Assembly (NCBI GenBank): GCA_030830145.1
Contig: JAURNO010000282.1
Location: 1-8,563, forward strand
Direction of reading: 5' to 3'
Source of the DNA: Verrucomicrobiota bacterium
GTDB taxonomy: Bacteria > Verrucomicrobiota > Verrucomicrobiia > Opitutales > Seribacteraceae
DNA length: 8,563 nt
Position numbers and translations under genes: made by a program. A model generated the notes under the pieces. The model had not been told where the DNA came from, ran no database searches, and saw only the letters and a list, made by a program, of their open reading frames with translations. This document shows, piece by piece, positions 1-6,246 of this stretch; position 1 is the stretch's first letter; every line of letters begins with the position of its first letter.

Positions 1-240
1 AACCTTTACTATACCGGCGAACGGACGCTCGCGCCTGAATCCTACAATCCTTTTCCCATCGATGATTACCTCCGTCTTGATCTGGGCTTGGTTTGGCGTC
101 CAGACGAAACCCTTGAAATCGGTTTGTTCGGCCGCGACCTGCTCGATCCGGATCATGCCGAAAACATGTACAACGACCTCGACGTCGAACCCGGCAAGGT
201 CGAGCGCACCTTCCTTCTCAGCATTACCAAAAAATTCTAA
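1..240 (+). CDS. TonB-dependent outer-membrane receptor, C-terminal fragment (5' end outside window)
   Basis: Only the last 79 codons and the TAA stop are present; the frame is open from the first base. The fragment reads as the last strands of a receptor beta-barrel, with GLFGRDLLDP about 30 residues before the end, then VEPGKVERTFLLSITKKF. It ends in phenylalanine, as outer-membrane barrel proteins usually do for recognition by the BAM complex. Aligned by hand with the end of the complete receptor downstream (codons 3013-3249), roughly 49 of 79 positions are identical, including the motifs GLFGRDLL and ERTFL. It is therefore a close paralogue and its full form should be a plug-plus-barrel receptor importing an unknown ligand with TonB energy. 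It sits 6 nt before a YfiR-like gene, the same order as in the downstream pair. The substrate cannot be told from this piece. Confidence 0.88.
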   Translation, partial: NLYYTGERTLAPESYNPFPIDDYLRLDLGLVWRPDETLEIGLFGRDLLDPDHAENMYNDLDVEPGKVERTFLLSITKKF

Positions 241-246
241 CCAAAA

Positions 247-957
247 GTGGCCTTCTTCACATCCAGATTCAAACTTAAGCTACGGACAAGACGTTCCTTC
301 GTCTTACTCGCTGGCTTGTCTTTGCTTCTTGGATTGGGAACGAGTTCACTTCAAGCCCAGACGGTCAAAGCGTCCGAGGAAGAAAGAAGGACGGCTCGCG
401 TACAGGCAACCTATCTTACTCACTTGGTGAACTTCACCCGTTGGGAAAAAAGCCACCTCCCTGCCGAAGGCGAGTCTCCGAAAATCATTGTCGTTGGAAA
501 CGAGAGCCGAGGATTCGTGGATTCCCTTGAATTTCTGATTCGTCAAAATGCCTTGAGGATCGAAGGGGAACTCGTGGAATTTCACTATTTCGAGAATGTC
601 CGCAAAAAAGAGGCAGGAGAGATGTTCAAGAACAAGGGCGCGCAATTGATCTATGTCCTGCCAAATTCCTCCTTTACTCCTCGAGAGATCAACGATTTGA
701 CCGAAAGCGCGGTTGTTTTTGGAGAGGGTAGAGAGTTTGTGACGGAAAAGGGCGGGGACGTTTCCTTTGTTACGGTTAGAAACCGCGTGAAACTGGTGAT
801 CAGTGAAAAATATTTCAGGAGAACTTCGCCCAAACTCAGTTCCAAGCTCGTCAACCTCAAAAGCGTGGTTGAAATCATTCCGTCGAGCGGACCGCAAGGT
901 TCTATTGGACACAGAGGACCGAATTTCCATTCGGTTGATTCTCCTCAGCCCAAGTAA
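247..957 (+). CDS. YfiR-like (DUF4154) secreted protein, first copy
   Basis: A 236-aa protein. Residues 1-37 form a classical signal peptide: a basic n-region (RFKLKLRTRR), a leucine-rich core and a probable cleavage after SLQA, so the mature protein is periplasmic. Residues about 51-212 have the layout of the YfiR/DUF4154 family: an opening helix (ATYLTHLVNFTRW), a strand with KIIVVGNE, a central IYVLP strand, an AVVFGEG strand, the GGDVSFV turn, the RVKLVIS strand and a closing helix (KLSSKLVNLKSVVEI). In Pseudomonas, YfiR is a periplasmic repressor of the diguanylate cyclase YfiN; no such partner is visible here. This copy contains no cysteine, so any disulfide control seen in Pseudomonas YfiR cannot apply. 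GTG at 247 is the first possible start after the in-frame stop at 238-240 and keeps the signal peptide whole. Family assignment is fairly sure; the function in this operon is inferred. Confidence 0.8.
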   Translation: MAFFTSRFKLKLRTRRSFVLLAGLSLLLGLGTSSLQAQTVKASEEERRTARVQATYLTHLVNFTRWEKSHLPAEGESPKIIVVGNESRGFVDSLEFLIRQNALRIEGELVEFHYFENVRKKEAGEMFKNKGAQLIYVLPNSSFTPREINDLTESAVVFGEGREFVTEKGGDVSFVTVRNRVKLVISEKYFRRTSPKLSSKLVNLKSVVEIIPSSGPQGSIGHRGPNFHSVDSPQPK

Positions 958-963
958 CATACT

Positions 964-3249
964 TTGATTCAGTCGTTTACAGTCTTACGAGGTTTTCTCA
1001 CCCATCTGATTGTCCGTTTCTTTTATATTCTTAGGTTATGTATCTTACCTTGCGTTACATTACTTCACATTACGCCTGGTTCTTCTCATGGCCAGACGCA
1101 GGAAGAAAGTAACTATACGAGCGGGCTCTCTCCTTTTGAGCAGGCTGAACTGCTGAGGTTGATTGATCTCGATATCCGGAACTTGTCGAAAATTCCGATC
1201 CAAGGTGTCTTGGGATATGATCAGGAATACTGGAGGAATCCCGCCTCCGTTCACGTAATACGGCCCGAAGACATTACGCTGAACGGTTACTTCAACTCGG
1301 TGGAAGCTCTGCGGGGCGTCCCTGGAATGCACGTCACCCGTGGTCTAGCCTATGACAACTTTGCTTCCATGAGAAATTTCAGCGGTTTCTCGACCCAGAA
1401 ATTTCTCGGAAAGATCGGAGGACGCGAGGTCTCACAGCTGATGTTGGGCAGCGCCAATTACTCGGTTGACGATTATCCGATAGCGGTGATCGATCGGATC
1501 GAGGTCATTCGCGGGCCGGGTGCTTCGATATGGGGCACCAACGCAGTCAATGGTGTACTCAACTTGGTGACCAAGCACTCGGGTGATACTCAGGGTGATT
1601 CCTTCCGAATCGTTATGCAGGATAACGGAACCTTCATGGGGGATTACGTCCACGGGGGGCAAGTCAGTGAGGACAGCTTTTACCGGGTTTGGGCCAGAAG
1701 CCAGGAGTATGCCGAGGGAACCTTGGATTCCGGTTTGCCCGCACGGGACGATGGGTACCTGCGCAAGGCCGGATTCCGAATCGACAAGGAACTTGATTCG
1801 GATCTCAACTTTTACCTTGGCGGTGGCTTTGCGACGAGAAGACTTGAGCATGTCCTTGATCTCTCCAATCGTCTTTTCTATCTCGAGAATGCCTCCAACC
1901 CCATTCCGCTCGCTTTTGCCCAGCAACTGTCAACGCTGCCTGTGGCGCATCCTTCCTACATCGACCCCGCCACCCTGCCCCCGGTTGTCTCCTATTCCCA
2001 AAACGCTGCTCTTTTTTGGAGCACTCCTGCCGGACTGATTTCCTATCCGAGCCTACCAGGAGGGAGGATTTCGCGCTATGAGTATTACGGCGAGATGAAA
2101 AACGATTCCGCCCACTTTATTGGTAAGCTTGAGGGAATCACGGATGCCGATCTTGAATGGTCTCTGACCGGTTTTGCAGATCATTCAGATATATATATGG
2201 GGCATTTGGGCTTCGAGTGGGAACAGACCCAATACGATCTTTCCTTTGATGCGAATAGACCTGTTGGCGATTTTCATCGCCTCTCATTTGGTCTTTCAGC
2301 CCAACGGACCGAATTAGACGTAGTAACTCGGGTGATCGAGCCTTTCCAGGTTGGTTTTCTTAAAGTTCCTATATTGGATTATGATCAAGCCTACACGAGT
2401 TTCGACCGGTTCAATGCTTATTTGCAGGACTCGATCACCTTAAGCGATCAACTCCTGCTGTCCATGGGAGCTAAATTCGAGGAAAACGATTTGGCGGGGT
2501 TTGGCTTTCAGCCTGGAATGCGTACTTCCTGGATGATCAATGAAAGTAATGTTTTCTGGGCCGGTTATTCGAAGGCTCACCGCCAGCCTTCTCTTCGGGA
2601 ACGTTACACGACTTTGACTCCATACAAGGTTTGGTCGCCTGGTGGGGGGGGAGCTTGGTTGAATCAGTCCTATCCTGGTGACTCAACCCTCGACCGCGAG
2701 GAAATGGACGCCTATGAAATAGGTTGGCGCCTGCGTCCGAACAAGGATCTTCTTTTCGAGTTTTCCACCTATCGTTATGATACCAAGAATGCCGTGCGGG
2801 CGGCTAGTAGCAATGCTTACGAGGCAAAGAATGCCGAAGCTTATGGAGGCGAGCTTTCGGTTGATTGGCGGGTTTCGGAAATTTGGCGTCTCCGGGGTGG
2901 ATATTCTCAGGCAAGAGGAAAAGTTGAGGGTATTCGGGTTTATGATTTTCCGGAAAACACCGCCAGCTTATCATCTCATTTCAGCTATTCGGACGAAATA
3001 ACACTTGTCCAAAACCTCTTCTACGCCGGAAAGACGGATATTCCGTCCGATTATAATCCGATCACCATCCCTTCTCACCTCAGGCTTGACCTGGGTATTG
3101 TTTGGGAACCAAAGGAAGGCTGGGAAATCGGACTCTTCGGTCGCGATCTCCTCGAACCTTATCATGTCGAAACGATGTACCCGGGAGTCGACGTAGAACC
3201 GGCCCGCGTGGAGCGGACTTTTCTCATCAGCATAACCAAGGATTTTTGA
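964..3249 (+). CDS. TonB-dependent outer-membrane receptor (complete)
   Basis: A 761-aa receptor. Residues 1 to about 43 hold a hydrophobic secretion signal. A short stretch at about 62-80 (LLRLIDLDIRNLSKIPI) resembles the conserved N-terminal segment found before the plug in one group of receptors. The plug domain spans about 93-205, with SVHVIRPEDI, the LRGVPGMHV motif and the signature IDRIEVIRGPGASIWGTNAV, NGVLNLVTK. The rest is a beta-barrel of aromatic-alternating strands ending ERTFLISITKDF with a terminal Phe. It should import a bulky nutrient using TonB-ExbBD energy; the ligand is not evident and no siderophore, cobalamin or glycan genes adjoin it. TTG at 964 is chosen because it is the first start-type codon after the in-frame stop at 955-957, and the next one (residue 66) would remove the signal peptide. 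The preceding gene ends 6 nt before it and the next starts 1 nt after it, which implies one mRNA. An eight-G run lies at codons 560-563. Confidence 0.92.
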   Translation: MIQSFTVLRGFLTHLIVRFFYILRLCILPCVTLLHITPGSSHGQTQEESNYTSGLSPFEQAELLRLIDLDIRNLSKIPIQGVLGYDQEYWRNPASVHVIRPEDITLNGYFNSVEALRGVPGMHVTRGLAYDNFASMRNFSGFSTQKFLGKIGGREVSQLMLGSANYSVDDYPIAVIDRIEVIRGPGASIWGTNAVNGVLNLVTKHSGDTQGDSFRIVMQDNGTFMGDYVHGGQVSEDSFYRVWARSQEYAEGTLDSGLPARDDGYLRKAGFRIDKELDSDLNFYLGGGFATRRLEHVLDLSNRLFYLENASNPIPLAFAQQLSTLPVAHPSYIDPATLPPVVSYSQNAALFWSTPAGLISYPSLPGGRISRYEYYGEMKNDSAHFIGKLEGITDADLEWSLTGFADHSDIYMGHLGFEWEQTQYDLSFDANRPVGDFHRLSFGLSAQRTELDVVTRVIEPFQVGFLKVPILDYDQAYTSFDRFNAYLQDSITLSDQLLLSMGAKFEENDLAGFGFQPGMRTSWMINESNVFWAGYSKAHRQPSLRERYTTLTPYKVWSPGGGGAWLNQSYPGDSTLDREEMDAYEIGWRLRPNKDLLFEFSTYRYDTKNAVRAASSNAYEAKNAEAYGGELSVDWRVSEIWRLRGGYSQARGKVEGIRVYDFPENTASLSSHFSYSDEITLVQNLFYAGKTDIPSDYNPITIPSHLRLDLGIVWEPKEGWEIGLFGRDLLEPYHVETMYPGVDVEPARVERTFLISITKDF
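2644..2651 (+). repeat. Homopolymeric G8 tract inside the receptor gene
   Basis: Eight consecutive G residues encode part of a Gly-Gly-Gly-Gly stretch (PGGGGAW) in the receptor barrel. Gaining or losing one G would shift the frame and truncate the receptor. Runs of this kind drive phase variation in some bacteria, but eight is near the lower limit and this role is only an inference. Confidence 0.6.
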
Positions 3250-3250
3250 G

Positions 3251-3901
3251 ATGATGAGGAAACTACATCTTGGTTTGTGGAGGGTAATGATTCTACTTTT
3301 TGGGTTTTTCTTTTCGTGCGTATCCGTATGGTCCTCCGCGGACCAAAGTCTCATGTTGCCCTTGGTGAAATCGAAATCCCAGATGGTAAATCTTGAAGTA
3401 ACCCATCTCTATCATGCACTCAAGTGGGTCAAGTGGAGGGAAGACGATCTTCCCCCTGCAGGTAAACCCGTGAAATTACTGATTGTCGGAAAAGATGATT
3501 TCCGCTTCGGCGAACGCCTGTCTTTCGTGATTGCCGAGTCGGAAACTCGTATTGCCGGTCATGGAATTCAGTTTTTGAATTTTGAAAAACTGGATGATGC
3601 TCTTCGGTTTACCCAAAAAGATTCTTCGGTCATGATTCTTGTTTGTTTGGACTCCGTCGCAGGGGAGTGGACTGCCGATTTCTTTCCGAAGCGACGGGGG
3701 TTGGTTGTTTTTGGTCAGAGCGATAAATTTCGCAAACAGGGTATGACTTTTTGCTCCTGCTTGAAGCACAACCGTGTCAAGTTATCGGTAAACGTGAGGC
3801 GGGCCAATGCTTCCGGGGTTTCACTCAGTACCGAATTGCTTAAGCACAAAAGGATCTTCCACATTGAGAACGCACAGGCTTTCGGTCCCGAGGAGAATTA
3901 A
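3251..3901 (+). CDS. YfiR-like (DUF4154) secreted protein, second copy
   Basis: A 216-aa protein starting at the first of two adjacent ATG codons, 1 nt after the receptor stop, so translation is probably coupled. Residues 1-29 form a signal peptide (basic MMRKLHLGLWR, then a hydrophobic LLFGFFFSCVSV core). The mature part follows the same plan as the first copy: THLYHALKWVKW helix, KLLIVGKDD strand, RIAGHGIQFLNFE, SVMILVCLDS strand, GLVVFGQSDKF strand, HNRVKLSVNV strand and the closing SLSTELLKHKRIFHIE helix. Sequence identity to the first copy is low and concentrated in these blocks. It differs in having cysteines at residues 132, 168 and 170 of the precursor, and the family GG turn is replaced by QGMTFCSC. 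It is the last gene of the operon, since the next gene converges from the other strand. It probably acts in the periplasm as a sensor or adaptor linked to the receptor; its partner is unknown. Confidence 0.75.
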   Translation: MMRKLHLGLWRVMILLFGFFFSCVSVWSSADQSLMLPLVKSKSQMVNLEVTHLYHALKWVKWREDDLPPAGKPVKLLIVGKDDFRFGERLSFVIAESETRIAGHGIQFLNFEKLDDALRFTQKDSSVMILVCLDSVAGEWTADFFPKRRGLVVFGQSDKFRKQGMTFCSCLKHNRVKLSVNVRRANASGVSLSTELLKHKRIFHIENAQAFGPEEN

Positions 3902-3917
3902 TTTGTTTTGCTAATTC
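3895..3917. terminator. Short AT-rich inverted repeat between convergent stop codons
   Basis: GAATTA (3895-3900) and TAATTC (3912-3917) are perfect 6-bp arms around an 11-nt loop containing TTTG. The arms overlap the stop codons of both converging genes (TAA at 3899-3901; TAG at 3911-3913 on the minus strand). There is no other room for a terminator in the 9-nt gap. The stem is AT-rich and lacks a clear T tract, so a weak bidirectional terminator is only a possibility. Confidence 0.25.
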
Positions 3918-4864
3918 AAGGATGCGGTTGGAAGGGTTATCTCCCTTTCATTGTCTCCGTTAACGGATGAAACCTTCAGCTTGATCATGGATCCGGGCTT
4001 CTTTTTTCTCAGCATGGTCATAAAAGGTTCGATCCGTACGTAAGACTTTCCATCTGCTTCCAAGATCAAGTCTTCGTCTCGCAATCCGGCCTTGAAAGCC
4101 ACGCCATCCCTTATGACTTGACGAAGAAGGAGTCCCTTCGTTTCCGCTTTTAATTTGGTAATGAGGTGGGGTGATTGTCCCCATAGTTCTTCGACTGCGG
4201 CCTCGATGCATGCCACGGACAAGTTTTTCTTTTTTGCCAGAAACCTGCGAATGGAATGCAAGGGCACGGCTGAACTGACACCCTGATGTCCTTTTTCGGT
4301 GGTAACGCTTGCAACTTGAATCCCGATTATCTCCCCCTTGGTATTTACCCATGGACCTCCCGATGACCCCGGAGCCCCGATTCCGCTGATCGGTATGGTG
4401 TTGGTGAATCCTCCGTCATACCAAGAAAAGGATTCGCTTCTTCTTGCTATGGTTCCGCTTAAAAGAAGATGATGTCTGAAAATGGGTGAACCAAGAAGGA
4501 ATACCGGTCTTCCTTCGGCCGGGATGGACTTTGCCAAAGACAGTGCGGGGTAGGGCGTTTCGCGCTGGGGTAGGGCGAGCAAAGCCATGTCGCTGCCTCG
4601 ATAGGTTGCGACCAGGTTTAATGGCTTTCTTTCCAAATGAGGGGAGAGAGCTTCGTATTTCTTGCTTTTCTTTCGTATTACATGACAGGCCGTGAGAATG
4701 AGGCCGCTGGGGCAGACAATTGCCCCCGATCCATTCAGTCGGCCTCCGACCAGGATTTCGACGCATGCCGGGCTGATCTTCTTGTAAAGCCCCGGTTGCG
4801 CGAAACAAGGTAGAGCCAAAATCAGGCTTGAAAAGAAGAAGGCAAAGAGACTGGAATTTGACAT
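3911..4864 (-). CDS. Secreted trypsin-like (HtrA/DegP-type) serine protease with C-terminal PDZ domain
   Basis: From the ATG at 4864 the protein has 317 residues. Residues 1 to about 22 form a signal peptide (LFAFFFSSLILALPCFA) pointing to the periplasm or beyond. The chymotrypsin-fold domain carries all three catalytic residues: His61 in TACHVI, Asp92 in GSDMALLAL and Ser168 in GAPGSSGGPW, with the usual IIGIQVAS strand after the serine. A single PDZ domain covers about 240-310 (GLLLRQVIRDGVAFKAGLRDEDLILEADG, broken here only by family variation). This is the layout of short HtrA proteases that cut or chaperone misfolded envelope proteins, but with one PDZ rather than two. The frame stays open to a GTG at 4972, giving a 353-aa version; I prefer 4864 because the signal peptide then lies at the N-terminus, though its n-region is poor in basic residues. 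It converges on the receptor/YfiR operon and diverges from the 119-aa gene. The precise substrate is unknown. Confidence 0.87.
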   Translation of the reverse strand: MSNSSLFAFFFSSLILALPCFAQPGLYKKISPACVEILVGGRLNGSGAIVCPSGLILTACHVIRKKSKKYEALSPHLERKPLNLVATYRGSDMALLALPQRETPYPALSLAKSIPAEGRPVFLLGSPIFRHHLLLSGTIARRSESFSWYDGGFTNTIPISGIGAPGSSGGPWVNTKGEIIGIQVASVTTEKGHQGVSSAVPLHSIRRFLAKKKNLSVACIEAAVEELWGQSPHLITKLKAETKGLLLRQVIRDGVAFKAGLRDEDLILEADGKSYVRIEPFMTMLRKKKPGSMIKLKVSSVNGDNEREITLPTASLN

Positions 4865-4995
4865 AGATCGGATTCTCGGAGATTTGGATTGAAGTGTAAA
4901 CGATGGATTCCCGTAGTTTGTCTTTCCATCTTTTGGTCTGCCGTAGTGATTTTTTGAAGAAAACTTATTCACGTTCGTCTCTTTTTAATGGAGTC

Positions 4996-5046
4996 AGCCC
5001 CGGTGATTGCCTATCCATATTGAAGGGGCTCGGATTGCAAAATCCG
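4996..5046 (+). other. Two back-to-back hairpins in the divergent intergenic region
   Basis: AGCCCC (4996-5001) pairs with GGGGCT (5025-5030) around a 23-nt loop. Immediately next to it, CGGAT (5031-5035) pairs with ATCCG (5042-5046) around TGCAAA. With no base between them, the two stems could stack coaxially. They lie in the roughly 230-bp region between the divergent protease and 119-aa genes, about 50 nt before the latter's ATG, so they could be leader RNA structure or regulator-binding sites. Neither is followed by a T tract, which argues against a terminator. The rest of this gap (4865-4995 and 5047-5098) shows no convincing promoter. Confidence 0.4.
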
Positions 5047-5098
5047 GGAAAGAGATTATCAATTCGAACGATTAAGGAAAAAAGGGGTCTATAATAAT

Positions 5099-5458
5099 AT
5101 GAGTATTACCTACAGAGATGCGAAAAGGATTCTCGCGAAGCAGGAAGAAGCGCGGGAAGTGATTAACAGTTACAGGGGAATGGAGACTTTGGGAAAACGT
5201 CTACAGTTGAAAAACAACAAGGAATTGATTCTCAAGCTTTTTGAGATAGAAGAAGACGCTTCCATCGTAGAAGTCTTTACACACTTGAAAGCACTTTATG
5301 AGGAGCAATGGGGTGATGCCGAGGCTACCGCGCCACCTGAGGTGCCAGGTTGCGTCGAGGTTGACCCGGTGGAGGAAGATAGCAAGAAATCCAAACCCAA
5401 GACCAAGTCCAAGGTCGTCGAGGAAATATCAGACGAGGCATCGGTGATATCGGGATAA
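5099..5458 (+). CDS. Unrecognised 119-aa charged, mostly helical protein
   Basis: I do not recognise the family. The ATG at 5099 follows AAGGAAAAAAGGGG, a purine-rich stretch 9-20 nt upstream that could serve as a ribosome-binding site at long spacing. Residues 1 to about 75 are predicted by eye to be helical and amphipathic (YRDAKRILAKQEEAREVINSY, then KELILKLFEIEED and FTHLKALYEEQW). The remainder is low-complexity and acidic, interrupted by a lysine-rich cluster (KKSKPKTKSK, about 96-105), and is likely disordered. There is no signal peptide, membrane segment or metal-binding cluster; one cysteine lies at about residue 85. It is probably cytoplasmic. It is followed by a hairpin terminator, so it looks like its own transcription unit. 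Coding is supported by sensible composition, the flanking signals and the absence of any competing gene on either strand. A nucleic-acid or protein-binding adaptor role would be a guess. Confidence 0.68.
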   Translation: MSITYRDAKRILAKQEEAREVINSYRGMETLGKRLQLKNNKELILKLFEIEEDASIVEVFTHLKALYEEQWGDAEATAPPEVPGCVEVDPVEEDSKKSKPKTKSKVVEEISDEASVISG

Positions 5459-5495
5459 TTTTTCGCTTCGGGTCTTTTTTCAATGTGGCTTGGTG

Positions 5496-5533
5496 AACTG
5501 ACGAAGTGTTTTTGTCAGTTTCTCTTGCTTTTT
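5496..5533 (+). terminator. Rho-independent terminator after the 119-aa gene
   Basis: AACTGAC (5496-5502) pairs perfectly with GTCAGTT (5514-5520). Including G-U pairs, the stem can extend inward to 11 bp with a three-base loop. It is followed by the T-rich run TTTCTCTTGCTTTTT. It lies about 40 nt after the stop at 5458 and before the AlgH-like gene, so it separates two transcription units. Confidence 0.65.
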
Positions 5534-5572
5534 GCCCAAATCCATTGAGATTATGATTCGAACCCTATTGTT

Positions 5573-6145
5573 TTGAACCTTACCCAAAGATATCAATCCC
5601 CTCCATGTCTTTCCGGCAGTATTCTGCTTTCGCATCCTAGTTTAAAGGACCCTAATTTCTTGAAGACGGTTGTCTTTTTGTCTTCTCATTCCGAAGATCA
5701 TGGGACTTTGGGAGTGATTCTGAACCGACCTACGGGACAAAGGCTCGGTGATTTGGACAAGCAATTCCAGGTTGTTGAATTTGCGGACGTACCTGTTTTT
5801 GAGGGTGGCCCCGTGGAGACTGAGAAATTGATCGTGGCGGGCTGGGAATGGCTGGACAGTCCATCTTCTTTCAAACTTTATTTCGGTATTGATTTGGAAA
5901 AAGCCAAAGCTCTCCGAGAAGAGAACCCAAACATCAAGCTTGCATGTTTTCTTGGTCATTCCGGTTGGTCTCCTGGACAGCTTGAGAGCGAGTTGGATGA
6001 CGATGCCTGGCTCATGCATAGCCTTGATTACGATCTTTTCACCAAAATGGACAAGGAAGACCATATTTGGAAGAAAATCGTCGGCTCTATGAGTGATGAG
6101 CTTCGACTTCTTGCGGATGCCCCCGAGAATCCATCTGAAAACTGA
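5573..6145 (+). CDS. YqgE/AlgH family (UPF0301) protein
   Basis: A 190-aa protein, close to the usual length of about 185-190 for this family. The family features appear in order: GSILLSHPSLKDPNFLKTVV near the N-terminus, the LGVILNRPTG motif (about 46-55), the FEGGPVE motif (about 76-82), a strand KLIVAGWEW, and the C-terminal FLGHSGWSPGQLESEL block (about 127-142). These are the hallmark motifs of UPF0301. The biochemical role of the family is not settled: AlgH was first described as affecting alginate regulation in Pseudomonas, and most homologues are uncharacterised cytoplasmic proteins. No ATG lies between the in-frame TGA at 5546-5548 and the conserved N-terminal block, so TTG at 5573 is the best start; an ATT at 5567 is a less likely alternative. 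No clear ribosome-binding site is seen. It stands alone between a terminator and the glutamine synthetase promoter. Family assignment is firm; function is not. Confidence 0.9.
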   Translation: MNLTQRYQSPPCLSGSILLSHPSLKDPNFLKTVVFLSSHSEDHGTLGVILNRPTGQRLGDLDKQFQVVEFADVPVFEGGPVETEKLIVAGWEWLDSPSSFKLYFGIDLEKAKALREENPNIKLACFLGHSGWSPGQLESELDDDAWLMHSLDYDLFTKMDKEDHIWKKIVGSMSDELRLLADAPENPSEN

Positions 6146-6165
6146 GCTTTATTCTTCTTGTCCAA

Positions 6166-6188
6166 GAGTGTAAAAATTACTCAATTTT
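6166..6188 (+). terminator. Weak hairpin with T run after the AlgH-like gene
   Basis: GAGT (6166-6169) pairs with ACTC (6179-6182), extended by one G-U pair, around a 7-nt A-rich loop, and is followed by AATTTT. It lies 20 nt after the stop. The stem is short, so this is a possible, weak terminator only. Confidence 0.28.
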
Positions 6189-6204
6189 GTGCGTGCATAA
6201 ACCT

Positions 6205-6221
6205 TTGGCATCGGTTTTGCT
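6205..6221 (+). promoter_or_regulatory. Sigma-54 (-24/-12) promoter for glutamine synthetase
   Basis: The sequence TTGGCATCGGTTTTGCT matches the sigma-54 consensus YTGGCACGN4TTGCW at 11 of 13 defined positions. The invariant GG (6207-6208) and GC (6219-6220) are separated by exactly 10 nt, as RpoN promoters require. Transcription would begin near 6232, giving a leader of about 42 nt before the first ATG at 6274. Sigma-54 control of glutamine synthetase by NtrC-type activators is known in Proteobacteria, including glnII of rhizobia. No clear NtrC enhancer palindrome was found nearby; TGCGTGCA just upstream is too close to act as an enhancer. Confidence 0.68.
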
Positions 6222-6246
6222 TTTAACCTTTTATCTTGTCCCTTGT

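Noticed and set aside
346..960. Long open frame on the minus strand opposite the first YfiR-like gene
   Set aside because: It overlaps almost completely a plus-strand gene with signal peptide, family motifs and operon spacing; the antisense product has no recognisable features.
2189..2198. (AT)5 run in the receptor gene as a repeat
   Set aside because: It is short, dinucleotide and explained by the codons for Ser-Asp-Ile-Tyr-Met; slippage is unlikely at this length.
5025..5075. tRNA-Cys-like arm (CGGATTGCAAAATCCG) followed by TTCGAAC resembling a T loop
   Set aside because: The anticodon loop would have 6 bases instead of 7, the putative T stem has only three pairs, and no acceptor stem, D arm or CCA end can be folded on either strand.
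4903..5094. Small plus-strand open frame before the 119-aa gene
   Set aside because: It overlaps the possible N-terminal extension of the protease, has no recognisable domain or ribosome-binding site, and covers the double-hairpin region.
5090..5095. Perfect TATAAT as a -10 promoter box for the 119-aa gene
   Set aside because: It lies 3 nt before the ATG, has no -35-like hexamer at 16-18 nt upstream and no TG extension; most likely chance in an AT-rich stretch, unless the gene is leaderless.
5525..5557. TTGCTT ... TATGAT as a sigma-70 promoter for the AlgH-like gene
   Set aside because: The spacing is 21 nt (or 15 from TTTGCC), outside the usual range, and the upstream half overlaps the terminator T-rich tail.
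6191..6198. TGCGTGCA as an NtrC-binding half site for glutamine synthetase
   Set aside because: It lacks the paired GCAC/GTGC spacing of NtrC sites and lies only 6 nt before the -24 element, too close for an enhancer.
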